The translations under genes and the position numbers were made by a program. A DNA stretch of 64,000 nt from Roseomonas sp. (lineage in GTDB: Bacteria > Pseudomonadota > Alphaproteobacteria > Acetobacterales > Acetobacteraceae), in contig JADCFX010000002.1 of the NCBI GenBank assembly GCA_020249285.1, positions 1 through 64,000 on the forward strand, given 5' to 3'. Numbering within the stretch: the first letter of the stretch is position 1; each line of letters starts with the position of its first letter. Positions 27,314 through 36,373 of the stretch are shown here, piece after piece. The notes beneath the pieces were generated by a model. It ran no database searches, was not told the DNA's origin, and saw only the letters and a program-made list of their open reading frames with translations.

Positions 27314-28903
27314 TCAGTTCATCCGTGCCCAGCGGAAATAGGGCTGGTTATTGGCCATATGCGGAATGGTTAGGTTGGACCGCATGGCCCAGGGGATCAT
27401 CTGATGGTGCAGCGGAATATGCGGCACATCTTCGCGGTAGATGCGCAGCGCCTCCCGGATCGCCTCATCGCGCTGCGCGCCGGATTGGGTTTTCATGCGT
27501 TCAATCAGCGCATCCATACGCGGGTTGGAATAGCGCCCATAATTCCAAATGCCATCACCCTGCGCGCCATTGCGGGTCGCGACCAGGGATTGGAAGGAAT
27601 AAAGCGCATCCAAAGTCGGCACGCCCCAGCCCAGCAGATAGATGGAGGTATCATCGCGCTGGATCTTGGCAAAGAAGGGCGCCAGCGGCATGGCGTTCAA
27701 CTTGGCACGAATGCCAACCCGCGCCCACATGGCAACGATGGCTTGGCAAATCTGCTCATCATTGATGTAGCGGTTGTTTGGGCAATCCAGCGTGATTTCG
27801 AAGCCATTGGGGAAGCCGGCTTCCGCCAACAAGGCGCGCGCGCGTGCCGCATCATAAGGCAGGCGCACATCTTCTTCCTTCACATAGCCATTCACCTGCG
27901 AAGGGAAGAAAGTGCCCGTCACCACGGATTGGCCGCGCATGGTGGTGCGATGGATCGCCTGGATATCAATCGCGTGATAAAGCGCCTGGCGCACGCGCAA
28001 ATCCTTCATCGGATTGCGCCCCTTCACATCGGAATAGAGCAATTCATCCCGATACACATCCATCGCCAGGAAGATGGTGCGCACTTCCGGGCCTTCCAGC
28101 ACGCGGATATTCGGCGCTTGGCGCAGGCGGTTCAAATCCTGCAAGGGCGGGTCGAGCACGAAATCAACCTCACCGGAAAGCAGCGCGGCGATGCGCGTCG
28201 CGTCAGATGCGATCGGGCGGAAGATAATTTCCGTCACATTCGCTTCCCGGCTGGTCTCTTCGCGCCAGCCCCACCAATCAGTGTTGCGGGTCATCACCGT
28301 GCGCACATCTGATTCACGCGCCGTCAGGCGGAAAGCGCCGGTGCCATTCGTGTTACGGACCGTGTGCATTTCTTCCCGCTGGCGGGTGTTTTGTGGCCGC
28401 GCTGCATTATTCCTTTCGGACCAGCTCCGCGACATCATGAAGACGGAAGCAATCTTATTGGGCAGGATCGGGTCCGGCAGCTTGGTGATGATATCCACCA
28501 CCAGCGGTTCCACCTGAACAGCACGTTCCACCGTATCCACAAAAATCCCGTAATTGGAGGTCGGCGCCAGCGCGCGCGTCACGCTGAACACTACGTCATC
28601 GGCGGTGAAGGCCTCGCCCTCATGGAATTTCACGCCGTCGCGCAGCCAGAAGCGCCAGCGATTGGGCTCCTGCTGTTCCCAGCGGAGCGCCAGGCCAGGC
28701 GCCAGACCCAATTCCTGGGTGCGGTTGATCAGCGGATCATAGATCTGTTGCAGCACCATGGTGACGGTGCCGACATTCTGGCTATGCGGGTCGAGCGTAT
28801 TGGGATCGCCCGAGGCCGCCCAGCGTACCGTTCGCGCATCCGCATTCGCCCCGGCAAGCGCCAGCCCGCAGGCCAGCGCGGTCGCCCATAACAGCTTACG
28901 CAT
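27314..28903 (-). CDS. oppA: Peptide ABC transporter substrate-binding protein
   Basis: 529 residues of the family 5 extracellular solute-binding proteins. A Sec signal peptide (LLWATALACGLALAGANADA) directs it to the periplasm. LDPHSQNVGTVTMVLQQIYDPL and the FHEGEAFTADDVVFSV motif are the family signature. The C-terminal PHIPLHHQMIPWAM closes lobe I. The ribosome binding site is AGGGAG just upstream of the start. As the first gene of the operon it is separated from oppB by two hairpin repeats, consistent with binding protein being needed in excess of permease. Confidence 0.92.
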   Translation of the reverse strand: MRKLLWATALACGLALAGANADARTVRWAASGDPNTLDPHSQNVGTVTMVLQQIYDPLINRTQELGLAPGLALRWEQQEPNRWRFWLRDGVKFHEGEAFTADDVVFSVTRALAPTSNYGIFVDTVERAVQVEPLVVDIITKLPDPILPNKIASVFMMSRSWSERNNAARPQNTRQREEMHTVRNTNGTGAFRLTARESDVRTVMTRNTDWWGWREETSREANVTEIIFRPIASDATRIAALLSGEVDFVLDPPLQDLNRLRQAPNIRVLEGPEVRTIFLAMDVYRDELLYSDVKGRNPMKDLRVRQALYHAIDIQAIHRTTMRGQSVVTGTFFPSQVNGYVKEEDVRLPYDAARARALLAEAGFPNGFEITLDCPNNRYINDEQICQAIVAMWARVGIRAKLNAMPLAPFFAKIQRDDTSIYLLGWGVPTLDALYSFQSLVATRNGAQGDGIWNYGRYSNPRMDALIERMKTQSGAQRDEAIREALRIYREDVPHIPLHHQMIPWAMRSNLTIPHMANNQPYFRWARMN

Positions 28904-29045
28904 CCCAAACTCCCTTTTTTTGTTAAAGCCTAACTAACGCCTATAGGGGTGCCCGTCCCCGCCGGGAAGAGGTTTTATGGGGGAGATTTCCCCGCCGGCC
29001 AAACTGCTTTAGCTTCGCCCCCGTCCGTCCAAGAGAACCCAGCCC

Positions 29046-29825
29046 ATGCCGCGCTTCGCCGCCAATCTTTCCATGATGTTCAATGAAGCTCCCTTCCTGG
29101 ACCGCTTCGCGCTTGCCGCGAAGGCGGGGTTCAAGGGGGTGGAGTTCCTCTTTCCCTATGAACATCCCGCCGCCGCGATTGCCGCGCGGCTCAAAGATAA
29201 TGGCTTGCAGCAGGTTCTGTTCAATGCGCCGCCCGGTGATTGGGCCAAGGGCGAACGCGGCATGGCCTGCCACCCCGGCCGGGAACAGGAATTTCGCGAC
29301 AGCATCATGCGGGCGCTCGATTACGCCGGGGCGCTTGGCTGCCCGCGGCTACACGTCATGGCCGGCATGGTGCCGCCGGGCGTCGCGCAGGGCACACTCA
29401 CCGGCCTTTATGCCATCAACCTTGCCTGGGCGGCCGAGCGCGCCATGGCCCAGGGGGTGAAATGCTGCATTGAACCCATCAACCAACGGGACATGCCGGG
29501 CTATGCCCTGACCGGCATCGCCAATGCCATCCAGGTTATCGAGGCCGTGGGGCCGGAACGGCTCAGCCTACAATTCGATCTTTACCACACCCAAATCACG
29601 GAAGGCGATCTGGTGCCCCGCGCCCGCGCGGCCCTGCCCTATATCGCCCATATGCAGGTGGCCGATACGCCTGGCCGGAACGAACCCGGCACCGGAGAGG
29701 TGAATTGGCCCTTTGTCTTCGCCCAATTGGATGAAATGGGCTATCGCGGCTGGATCGGCTGCGAATACCGCCCCGCCGGGGAAACCCTCGCCGGGCTTTC
29801 CTGGTTCGCCCCCTATAAGGACTGA
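29046..29825 (+). CDS. hyi: Hydroxypyruvate isomerase
   Basis: 259 residues, xylose-isomerase-like TIM barrel. It interconverts hydroxypyruvate and tartronate semialdehyde. Visible are FAANLSMMFNEAPFLDRF, GVEFLFPYEHPA, the acidic EPINQRDMPGYAL segment, LSLQFDLYHTQI and the C-terminal GWIGCEYRPAGE; these carry the metal-ligand E, D, H and E positions of the family. The stop is six bases before the reductase that uses its product. It is divergent from oppA, with about 140 bases between. Confidence 0.88.
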   Translation: MPRFAANLSMMFNEAPFLDRFALAAKAGFKGVEFLFPYEHPAAAIAARLKDNGLQQVLFNAPPGDWAKGERGMACHPGREQEFRDSIMRALDYAGALGCPRLHVMAGMVPPGVAQGTLTGLYAINLAWAAERAMAQGVKCCIEPINQRDMPGYALTGIANAIQVIEAVGPERLSLQFDLYHTQITEGDLVPRARAALPYIAHMQVADTPGRNEPGTGEVNWPFVFAQLDEMGYRGWIGCEYRPAGETLAGLSWFAPYKD

Positions 29826-29831
29826 AACGCA

Positions 29832-30716
29832 ATGAAAATCGCCTTTATCGGCCTTGGCATCATGGGCCGCCCCATGGCCGGCCACCTGAAAACTGCCGGC
29901 CACGCCATCACGGTTGTGGAACGCAAAAGCCTGACGGTGGAAGACCGCGCTGGCTTTGCCGTGGCGCCGGATGCCAAAACCGCCGCCGCCGGGGCGGATG
30001 CCGTGATCATCATGGTGCCCGACACGCCTGATGTGGAAGCCGTGCTGTTCGGCGCGGGCGGCGTGGCCGAGGGGCTCAAGCCCGGCACGCTGGTGATTGA
30101 CATGTCATCCATCAGCCCAACCGCCACCAAGGATTTCGCGGCCAAAATCGCCGCCAAGGGGGGTGATTACCTGGATGCCCCGGTCTCGGGCGGGGAAGTC
30201 GGCGCCAAACAGGCGAGCCTCACCATCATGGTCGGTGGCTCGGAAGCCGCCTTTGAACGCGCCAAGCCGCTGTTCGAAGCCATGGGCAAGAACATCACTT
30301 TGGTGGGCGACACGGGCGCGGGGCAGACCTGCAAAGTGGCGAACCAGATCATCGTCGCACTCACCATCGAAGCGGTGGCGGAAGCACTCACCTTCGCCTC
30401 CAAGGCCGGGGCTGATCCGGCCAAGGTGCGCCAAGCGATCACGGGCGGCCTCGCCACCTCCCGCATTCTGGAACTGCATGGGGAACGCATGATCAAGCGC
30501 ACCTTCGCGCCTGGTTTCCGCATCCGCCTGCACCAGAAGGATTTGAACCTTGCTTTGCAAGCCGGGCGCGAATTGGGCGTGGCTTTGCCCAATACTGCCT
30601 CCACCCAGCAGCTTTTCGCCGCCGTCGCCGCGGCGGGCGGCGCGGATTTGGACCATTCCGGGCTGGTCAAGGCGTTGGAGACGCTCGCCGCGCATCCGGT
30701 GGCGCCGGACGCCTGA
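29832..30716 (+). CDS. garR: 2-hydroxy-3-oxopropionate (tartronate semialdehyde) reductase
   Basis: 294 residues of the beta-hydroxyacid dehydrogenase family. It reduces tartronate semialdehyde to D-glycerate with NAD(P)H. The dinucleotide motif is IGLGIMGRPMAGHL (6-19). The substrate motif is LDAPVSGGEVGAK, and the catalytic lysine lies in CKVANQIIV. The preceding hyi gene supplies its substrate, so the pair forms the glyoxylate/hydroxypyruvate to glycerate branch. A clear terminator follows. Confidence 0.9.
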   Translation: MKIAFIGLGIMGRPMAGHLKTAGHAITVVERKSLTVEDRAGFAVAPDAKTAAAGADAVIIMVPDTPDVEAVLFGAGGVAEGLKPGTLVIDMSSISPTATKDFAAKIAAKGGDYLDAPVSGGEVGAKQASLTIMVGGSEAAFERAKPLFEAMGKNITLVGDTGAGQTCKVANQIIVALTIEAVAEALTFASKAGADPAKVRQAITGGLATSRILELHGERMIKRTFAPGFRIRLHQKDLNLALQAGRELGVALPNTASTQQLFAAVAAAGGADLDHSGLVKALETLAAHPVAPDA

Positions 30717-30735
30717 GGCGCAATCTTGGCTTGAA

Positions 30736-30773
30736 AGAAGGCTTCTCTGATCAGGTGAAGCCTTCTCATTTTT
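30736..30773 (+). terminator. Rho-independent terminator after garR
   Basis: Perfect 10-bp stem AGAAGGCTTC / GAAGCCTTCT with an 11-base loop, followed by CATTTTT. It lies 20 bases after the garR stop and ends the hyi-garR transcript. Confidence 0.85.
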
Positions 30774-30880
30774 GACCGCCAGCGCCGAAAAAGCGCGCCG
30801 TAGTTTGATTTTTGGATTTTTCGCGCTTTACTGCTGCTTGTCTCTGGCCGCGCCAGGGCCAAAGCAAAGGCGCCATCCCC

Positions 30881-31759
30881 ATGCGGTTCGACGAAATCGG
30901 CCAACAGCTTCGCACCTATCGCCTGGAATCGGGGCTGAAGGCTGATGAGATCGCGGCCCGCCTCGGCATCTCCCGCGCTGCGCTCTATCGCTATGAAAAG
31001 GGCGAGGTCATCAAGCTTGATACCGTGCGGCGACTGGCGGAAATGTTGCAAGTCTCCCCCCTCGCGCTGCTCGGCATCGGGATCGATTACCTTTCCCGCA
31101 GCACCTCCTTCCTTGAGCGTCTTCGCCATATTGAGGAAGAAGCCGATAGCCAATTGCAGCTTGGCGGCGCGCTGTGTTTTCCCTTGGTGTCTGAAGGCTT
31201 TGATAGGCTTTTGCGCGAGCTGTGGCTGGAAACGGCCAGCCTGACACAAGACCCTGTCGTGGCGCGCGGCGTGACAGAACAAGCCCTGATGACAATAGCC
31301 CAGCGTAGATTGATTCGGGAGCAGCGCCGGATGAGCATCACCGTCATGCTTTCCGAAAAGACCATCAAGCGCATTCTGACAGAAGGCATTTGCGCTGGCC
31401 TGCCGCTTTCCGAACGCAGCCGCGCCGAAGCCCGCGCCGCTGCGGTGACCGAGGTTGAGAACCTCACCAGCCAGATTGAACAGGGCCCGCTTGGCGTCCA
31501 GATCGGGCTATTGCAGGAACCGGAACCCCATCATCAAGCGCTGATCTATCGCGGCAGGGACCGTGCCCATGTCATTGGCAATCCCTTCCCATCCGATGCG
31601 CATCCCGCCTGGAATCAGGGCGTGGTCAGCATCACCTCGGCCGATGATGCGGTGGCCATCCATCAGCGTGTCGCGGAAGCCTGCTGGCGGCAGGCGCATA
31701 AGGGCATGGCCGCGGTGCAGAGGCTGCGCCTGCTCATCGCGGAAACGCACCCAGGCTGA
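30881..31759 (+). CDS. XRE-family transcriptional regulator
   Basis: 292 residues. The N-terminal helix-turn-helix is typical of the Cro/C1 type (IGQQLRTYRLESGLKADEIAARLGISRAALYRYEKGE, residues 6-42). The remaining 220 residues form an effector or dimerisation domain with no family I can name; it contains LRELWLETASLTQDPV and a beta-rich ALIYRGRDRAHVIGNPF segment. I start at the ATG at 30881; AAGG lies 11 bases upstream. Between the garR terminator and this start there is an inverted repeat AAAGCGCG (30790-30797) / CGCGCTTT (30822-30829) that could be its operator. The target may be hyi-garR or the hydrolase downstream. Confidence 0.8.
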   Translation: MRFDEIGQQLRTYRLESGLKADEIAARLGISRAALYRYEKGEVIKLDTVRRLAEMLQVSPLALLGIGIDYLSRSTSFLERLRHIEEEADSQLQLGGALCFPLVSEGFDRLLRELWLETASLTQDPVVARGVTEQALMTIAQRRLIREQRRMSITVMLSEKTIKRILTEGICAGLPLSERSRAEARAAAVTEVENLTSQIEQGPLGVQIGLLQEPEPHHQALIYRGRDRAHVIGNPFPSDAHPAWNQGVVSITSADDAVAIHQRVAEACWRQAHKGMAAVQRLRLLIAETHPG

Positions 31760-31765
31760 GCCGGA

Positions 31766-31809
31766 GCATTTTCAAGCCAAGTGGCTTCACTTGGCGGCTC
31801 GGAAAATGC
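31766..31809 (+). repeat. 44-bp palindromic repeat, copy 4
   Basis: Outer stem GCATTTTC / GAAAATGC and inner stem CCAAGTG-GCTT-CACTTGG. It starts six bases after the stop of the XRE gene. The loop differs from the other copies while both stems are perfect. Confidence 0.85.
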
Positions 31810-31943
31810 GACCAAATGATTTCGTCGGGGCTTTCCACCGCGTGCCAACGCAGCGAAACGCCTCCAGGGCTTGCCCTTCCGCGCCACAACGTCTCCAGTA
31901 TGTCTCCGCCGGAAGCTGTGCCGGCCGAGCATGAGGAAACGCC

Positions 31944-32894
31944 ATGGCCCGCGAGAATTGGGACAAAGAAATGCTGCGCTTCACCGAAATGATGGAGGCG
32001 CGCGCCGCGGCGCAGCCCCCGGTGAAGCTGGAATTGCCGCTGGATAATTCCCGGGAATTGAATGACGGCCTCAGCCTGCCGCTCGCCAAGGGGGGCGCGG
32101 TCATGGCGGAAAGTGAGGATCGCTGGTTGGCGCTACGCGGACGCCGGATTCTCTGCCGTTTTCATCGCCCGACGGCGGGCACCGGGCATCCCGTGCTGGT
32201 CTATCTGCATGGTGGCGGCTGGGTTTGGGGCAGCGTGGATACGCATGACCGGCTGATGCGCGAATATGCGGCCACATCGGGCTGCGCCGTGATTGGCGTT
32301 GATTATGCGTTGAGCCCTGAGGCGGTTTTCCCACAAGCTTTGGAAGAATGCGCCGCCGTCACGCGTTGGGTTGCCAATCGGGGCACGGAATGGGGCTTGG
32401 ATACCAGCCGCATTATCCTTGGCGGAGATTCGGCGGGTGGGAACCTCGCTGCTGGCACGGCGCTATTGCTGCGGGAAACCGATCCAAGCCTGAAACTACG
32501 CGGCCTGCTGATCAATTACGGTGTCATGGACAGCGCCATGAAAACCCCAAGCTATGATGCTTTCGCCACCGGACATTTCCTGACGCGGGAGAAGATGGAT
32601 TTCTACTGGCGCTGCTATGCGCCCAAGGAGGCGGATCGCGTCACACCCTTCGCTTCCCCCATGCGCGCCGATCTGCGCGGCCTGCCGCCCGTGCTGGTGC
32701 ATATCGCAGAGCTTGATGTTTTGGCCGATGAGAACAGGCTTTTCGCCGCAAAACTCCGCGCCGCTGGCGTGGCAGTAACGGAGGAAACCTTCCCCGGCAC
32801 CATCCATGGCTTTTTGCGCGCGCTTGGCCATGTGGCGGCGGCGGATCGTGCGGCGCGGCAGGGTGGTGAATGGCTCAAGGCGCGTTTTGCGTGA
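31944..32894 (+). CDS. Alpha/beta hydrolase of the hormone-sensitive-lipase type
   Basis: 316 residues. The oxyanion hole is HGGGW in VYLHGGGWVWG, the nucleophile elbow is GDSAGG (GGDSAGGNLAAG), and the acid and histidine lie in LDVLADENRLF and GTIHGFLRAL. This is the HSL (family IV) esterase layout, acting on short-chain esters or lactones. There is no signal peptide, so it is cytoplasmic. It may share a transcript with the cupin gene 25 bases downstream. Confidence 0.85.
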   Translation: MARENWDKEMLRFTEMMEARAAAQPPVKLELPLDNSRELNDGLSLPLAKGGAVMAESEDRWLALRGRRILCRFHRPTAGTGHPVLVYLHGGGWVWGSVDTHDRLMREYAATSGCAVIGVDYALSPEAVFPQALEECAAVTRWVANRGTEWGLDTSRIILGGDSAGGNLAAGTALLLRETDPSLKLRGLLINYGVMDSAMKTPSYDAFATGHFLTREKMDFYWRCYAPKEADRVTPFASPMRADLRGLPPVLVHIAELDVLADENRLFAAKLRAAGVAVTEETFPGTIHGFLRALGHVAAADRAARQGGEWLKARFA

Positions 32895-32918
32895 AGCAAA
32901 CAAAAAGGGAGAAACACC

Positions 32919-33320
32919 ATGATTGATGAAGCAACCAAGCAGCGCATCCAAAGCCAAATGGGTGATCCCAAGCTCGCTTCCCATTACCTGAAGCCGGATC
33001 ACATGCCTTGGCAGGCGACAGAGTTTCCAGGGATTGAAATGAAGCTGCTCTGCCGGGATGAGGCGCGTGGCATGTCCACCATCCTGTTCCGCATGGCCCC
33101 CGGCGCGGAAGTGCCGCTGCATGAACATACGGATATTGAACAGACCTATGTCATGGAAGGCTATCTGGAAGATGAGGAAGGGCGCTGCGGCCCGGGCGAA
33201 TTCGTCTGGCGCCCGGCGGGCAATACGCATGTGGCGCGCGCACCGGAAGGGGCGCTGTTTCTCTCAATTTTCCTGAAGCCCAATCGCTTCGTGGAAAAGC
33301 AGCCAGGGTTTGCGCGGTAA
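32919..33320 (+). CDS. Cupin-domain protein (ChrR-like)
   Basis: 133 residues forming a single cupin barrel. The first metal motif is PLHEHTDIEQTYVMEG, giving two histidines and a glutamate, and the second is RPAGNTHVA, giving one histidine. The family ranges from anti-sigma ChrR domains to acetylacetone-type dioxygenases. The small size and the H-x-H-x5-E pattern fit a metal-binding enzyme or sensor. It has a good GGGAGAAAC ribosome binding site and follows the hydrolase closely. Confidence 0.75.
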   Translation: MIDEATKQRIQSQMGDPKLASHYLKPDHMPWQATEFPGIEMKLLCRDEARGMSTILFRMAPGAEVPLHEHTDIEQTYVMEGYLEDEEGRCGPGEFVWRPAGNTHVARAPEGALFLSIFLKPNRFVEKQPGFAR

Positions 33321-33338
33321 ACCCTTAAGGCGGGCGGC

Positions 33339-34490
33339 TTAGCTGCCCGCCAGCGCTCTTTTCGCCACTTCCGTCAAAAACTTCGATGCGGTCGGCAAGA
33401 TCGCGTCGTTGAAATCATAGCGCGCATTATGCAGATCGCGCCCTTCCTCGGCAGGGCCATTGCCGATCCACACGAAAGCGCCCGGCACTTCCTTCAGGAA
33501 CCAAGCGAAATCCTCACCCGTCATGGCCGGGCGCATATCGCGGCGGGTTTCGGTGACGCTCGCCGCAGCCGCCGCGGCCAGATCGCGCTCCGCCGGAGAA
33601 TTCGCCGTCACGCCAAGGCCAGGGCTGATGATCAGCGTGCCCTTCACGCCGCAGGTTGCCGCCACGCCATCCGTGATGCGCTGCAAGCCTTCCTTGATAG
33701 CATCGCCCGCTTCTTCATGAAGCCAGCGTATCGTGCCCCTTATGGCAACGCGGCGCGGCACCTGGTTCTGCGCCTCGCCGCCTTCAATCACCGTCAGGCT
33801 GACCACGCCGCCCATCAGCGGGTCCACATTGCGCGCCACGATGGATTGCGCCGCCACAATCGCATGGCCTGCCGCCAGCAGCGGGTCGCGCGTGAGGTGC
33901 GGCAGCGCGGCATGGCCGGCATGGCCATCGAAAATCAGTTCAATGCGCGCCCCGGCGGCCATCACCGCGCGGTCATGAATTGCAATGGTGCCGGCGGCGA
34001 GGCCGGGCCAGTTATGCCAACCGAAAATCCGGTCCATCGGGAAGCGCGAGAACAGCCCATCGGCAATCATGGAAAGCGCCCCACGACCGCCTTCCTCCGC
34101 AGGCTGGAACACCAGATGAACCGTGCCGGTCCAGCTTTTATCCTCCAGCAGCAGCCGCGCCGCGCCCAAAAGCGCCGTTGTATGCCCATCATGCCCGCAG
34201 GCATGCATCACGCCGGGGATCGTGGATTTCCAGGGCAGATCATCCGCCTGTTCCTGAATGGGCAGCGCATCCATATCGCCGCGCAGCCCGACCGAGCGAT
34301 TACCCCCGGCGCGGCGGATTGTTGCGACCACGCCATGGCCGCCGACATGCTCGGCAATCTCAGTGACCCCCATCTCGCGCAGCTTTTGCACCACAAAGGC
34401 CGCGGTCGGCCCTTCTTCCAGGGTCAGTCCAGGATGGGCGTGCAGGTGCCGCCGCCAGGAAGTTAGGGTAGCGTGAAATTCATCGGTCAT
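33339..34490 (-). CDS. M20-family amidohydrolase (hippurate/aminoacylase-like)
   Basis: 383 residues. The M20D metal-binding sequence is visible: RGDMDALP, HACGHDGHTTALLG, QPAEEGGRGA and, near the end, MTGEDFAWF. The family deacylates N-acyl amino acids such as hippurate. No signal peptide, so cytoplasmic. Its ATG (34488-34490) and that of tamA (34489-34491) overlap head to head in the sequence CATG, so the two genes have no spacer. Confidence 0.87.
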   Translation of the reverse strand: MTDEFHATLTSWRRHLHAHPGLTLEEGPTAAFVVQKLREMGVTEIAEHVGGHGVVATIRRAGGNRSVGLRGDMDALPIQEQADDLPWKSTIPGVMHACGHDGHTTALLGAARLLLEDKSWTGTVHLVFQPAEEGGRGALSMIADGLFSRFPMDRIFGWHNWPGLAAGTIAIHDRAVMAAGARIELIFDGHAGHAALPHLTRDPLLAAGHAIVAAQSIVARNVDPLMGGVVSLTVIEGGEAQNQVPRRVAIRGTIRWLHEEAGDAIKEGLQRITDGVAATCGVKGTLIISPGLGVTANSPAERDLAAAAAASVTETRRDMRPAMTGEDFAWFLKEVPGAFVWIGNGPAEEGRDLHNARYDFNDAILPTASKFLTEVAKRALAGS

Positions 34491-36372
34491 GATTCGTCTT
34501 TCCTACCCTTCCCCGGCCAGGGCCGCCACCAACCATAGGTGGTTGCTCTGCTGGCTGTTTTGCACTTGCCTGGTCTTGGCTCATCAGGCTTTCGCCCAAG
34601 AACCGCCAGGCATCCCCTATCGCGTGGAGATCTCCCCGGATGACGACCGCGCGCTGGTTTCTGCCATTGAAGCGGTTTCGCAAATGATAAGGCTGGCCGA
34701 AACCGCGCCCACGGATGGCTATGGGCTGCTGGCACGCGCGCGGGCCGATCTGCCGCGCTTGGCCGAAGCGCTCCGCGCCGAGGGCTTCTGGGGCGGTACC
34801 GCCCGGATCGAGATCGCCGGGGAGGATGTGAACCGGCGCGGCGCTGCCCCGCCCGAGGCCGATCCAGCCAACCCCTTGCCGGTCGCAATCATCCTGACAC
34901 CCGGCCCGCGCTACCGCATCGCCCAGCTCCTGCTGCGCGCCGAACCCGCCGACCAGGATAGGCTGCTGGAACAGGCCGCCGCCGAGCTTAGCATCGCTGA
35001 AGGCGATCCTGCCCGCCCCGCTGATATCCTCGCCGCTGAGGAAGCGCTGCTGCTGGCACTGCGCCGCGCAGGCTACCCCTTGGCGAGTGTCGTGGCACGG
35101 GACGCGGTGGTGGATCATGGCACCAAGACCATGGACATCACCTGGCGCATCGCGCCGGGGCCGCTTGCGGATTTCGCGCGGCCAAGTGTCGCGGGCACCA
35201 CGCGCACCAATCCCGCGCTGTTGGAAAGGCTGGCGGCGCGGCGGCTGGCAGGCCAGCCCTATTCGCCCGAAAGGCTGGAACGCGCCCGCCGTGCCATGAT
35301 GGGGCTTGGCGTTTTCGGCTTTGTGCGGGCCGAGGAAGGCCAGGCTTTGGACCCTGCCGGGCGCCTGCCGGTGCATTTCCAGGTGCAGGAACGCCCGCGC
35401 CACGCGGTGGGTGGTCGTTTTGGCTTCGAGACGAATTACGGCCTGACCGCCAGCGCCTTCTGGGAAGATCGCAATATTTTTGGTGGCGCTGAAAGGCTCC
35501 GCCTGGAAACTGAGGTTGCGCGCATCGGGGAAACCGGGATTGAGAACGCGACCTACCGCGCCTTTGCCACGCTGCGCACGCCGGAATTTCTGGGGCGCGA
35601 TCTGCAAAGCACCGCACAAATCGGCGCGGTGCGCGAAAGGCTGCGCGCCTATGATCGTGACGCCGCCTTGGCATCCTTCATCCTGGAACATCGGCTATCG
35701 GATACCATGGCTGTCGCGGCGGGACCGAACTACGAAGAAGGGCGCATTGGCCGCGATGGGGATATGGAAGCCTTTCGGCTTTTCGGGCTGACGGGCATTT
35801 TTCGCTACGACACTACGACCAACCCGCTTGACCCGCGCCAGGGCCAGCGCTTCACCTTCAACGCGACCCCTTACTATTCGGCGATGGATGCAAATAGCTT
35901 CACGCGCATCCTGGCGATTGGCACCAGCTACTTCGACATCCTGGGCAATGGTGACAGTGTTTTGGCGCTGCGCGCGGCGCTTGGCAGCGCACCGGGGGCG
36001 GATCGGGATGAGATCACTTTGGACAAGCGCTTCTATGCCGGCGGGGGCGGTTCCGTGCGCGGCTATACTTATCAATCCATCGGGCCGCGCGATGCCGCCA
36101 ATCGGCCCCTGGGCGGGGCGAGCCTGGTGGAAACGAGTCTGGAATGGCGCCAAAGAATCAGCCGAAGCTGGGGCATGGCGGCGTTTCTGGATGCGGGCTC
36201 GGTCGGGGAAGAAGCCAAGCCGGATTTCAGCCGGCTGCGTGCCGGCACCGGGCTTGGGATACGCTATCTGACCGCCATCGGGCCGCTGCGTTTCGATGTC
36301 GGCGTGCCTTTGGATCGGCAAAAGGATGATCCATCCTTTGCGATCTATATCGGCTTTGGGCAGGCTTTTTGA
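34489..36372 (+). CDS. tamA: Translocation and assembly module, outer-membrane subunit TamA
   Basis: 627 residues of the Omp85/BamA superfamily. A signal peptide (hydrophobic LLCWLFCTCLVLAHQAFA) leads to POTRA-type domains (GIPYRVEISPDDDRALVSAIEAV to about residue 300), then a C-terminal 16-strand barrel with the family loop motif GGGGSVRGYTYQ (VRGY) and a final strand ending AIYIGFGQAF in an aromatic residue. TamA works with TamB to insert outer-membrane proteins and move lipid. tamB starts one base after its stop. The start overlaps the divergent hydrolase start; an internal in-frame TTG is also possible. Confidence 0.9.
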   Translation: MIRLSYPSPARAATNHRWLLCWLFCTCLVLAHQAFAQEPPGIPYRVEISPDDDRALVSAIEAVSQMIRLAETAPTDGYGLLARARADLPRLAEALRAEGFWGGTARIEIAGEDVNRRGAAPPEADPANPLPVAIILTPGPRYRIAQLLLRAEPADQDRLLEQAAAELSIAEGDPARPADILAAEEALLLALRRAGYPLASVVARDAVVDHGTKTMDITWRIAPGPLADFARPSVAGTTRTNPALLERLAARRLAGQPYSPERLERARRAMMGLGVFGFVRAEEGQALDPAGRLPVHFQVQERPRHAVGGRFGFETNYGLTASAFWEDRNIFGGAERLRLETEVARIGETGIENATYRAFATLRTPEFLGRDLQSTAQIGAVRERLRAYDRDAALASFILEHRLSDTMAVAAGPNYEEGRIGRDGDMEAFRLFGLTGIFRYDTTTNPLDPRQGQRFTFNATPYYSAMDANSFTRILAIGTSYFDILGNGDSVLALRAALGSAPGADRDEITLDKRFYAGGGGSVRGYTYQSIGPRDAANRPLGGASLVETSLEWRQRISRSWGMAAFLDAGSVGEEAKPDFSRLRAGTGLGIRYLTAIGPLRFDVGVPLDRQKDDPSFAIYIGFGQAF

Positions 36373-36373
36373 C

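Noticed and set aside
30790..30829. AAAGCGCG/CGCGCTTT inverted repeat as a second terminator after garR
   Set aside because: The loop is long and there is no T-run; the perfect stem at 30736-30766 already ends that transcript. An operator role is more likely.
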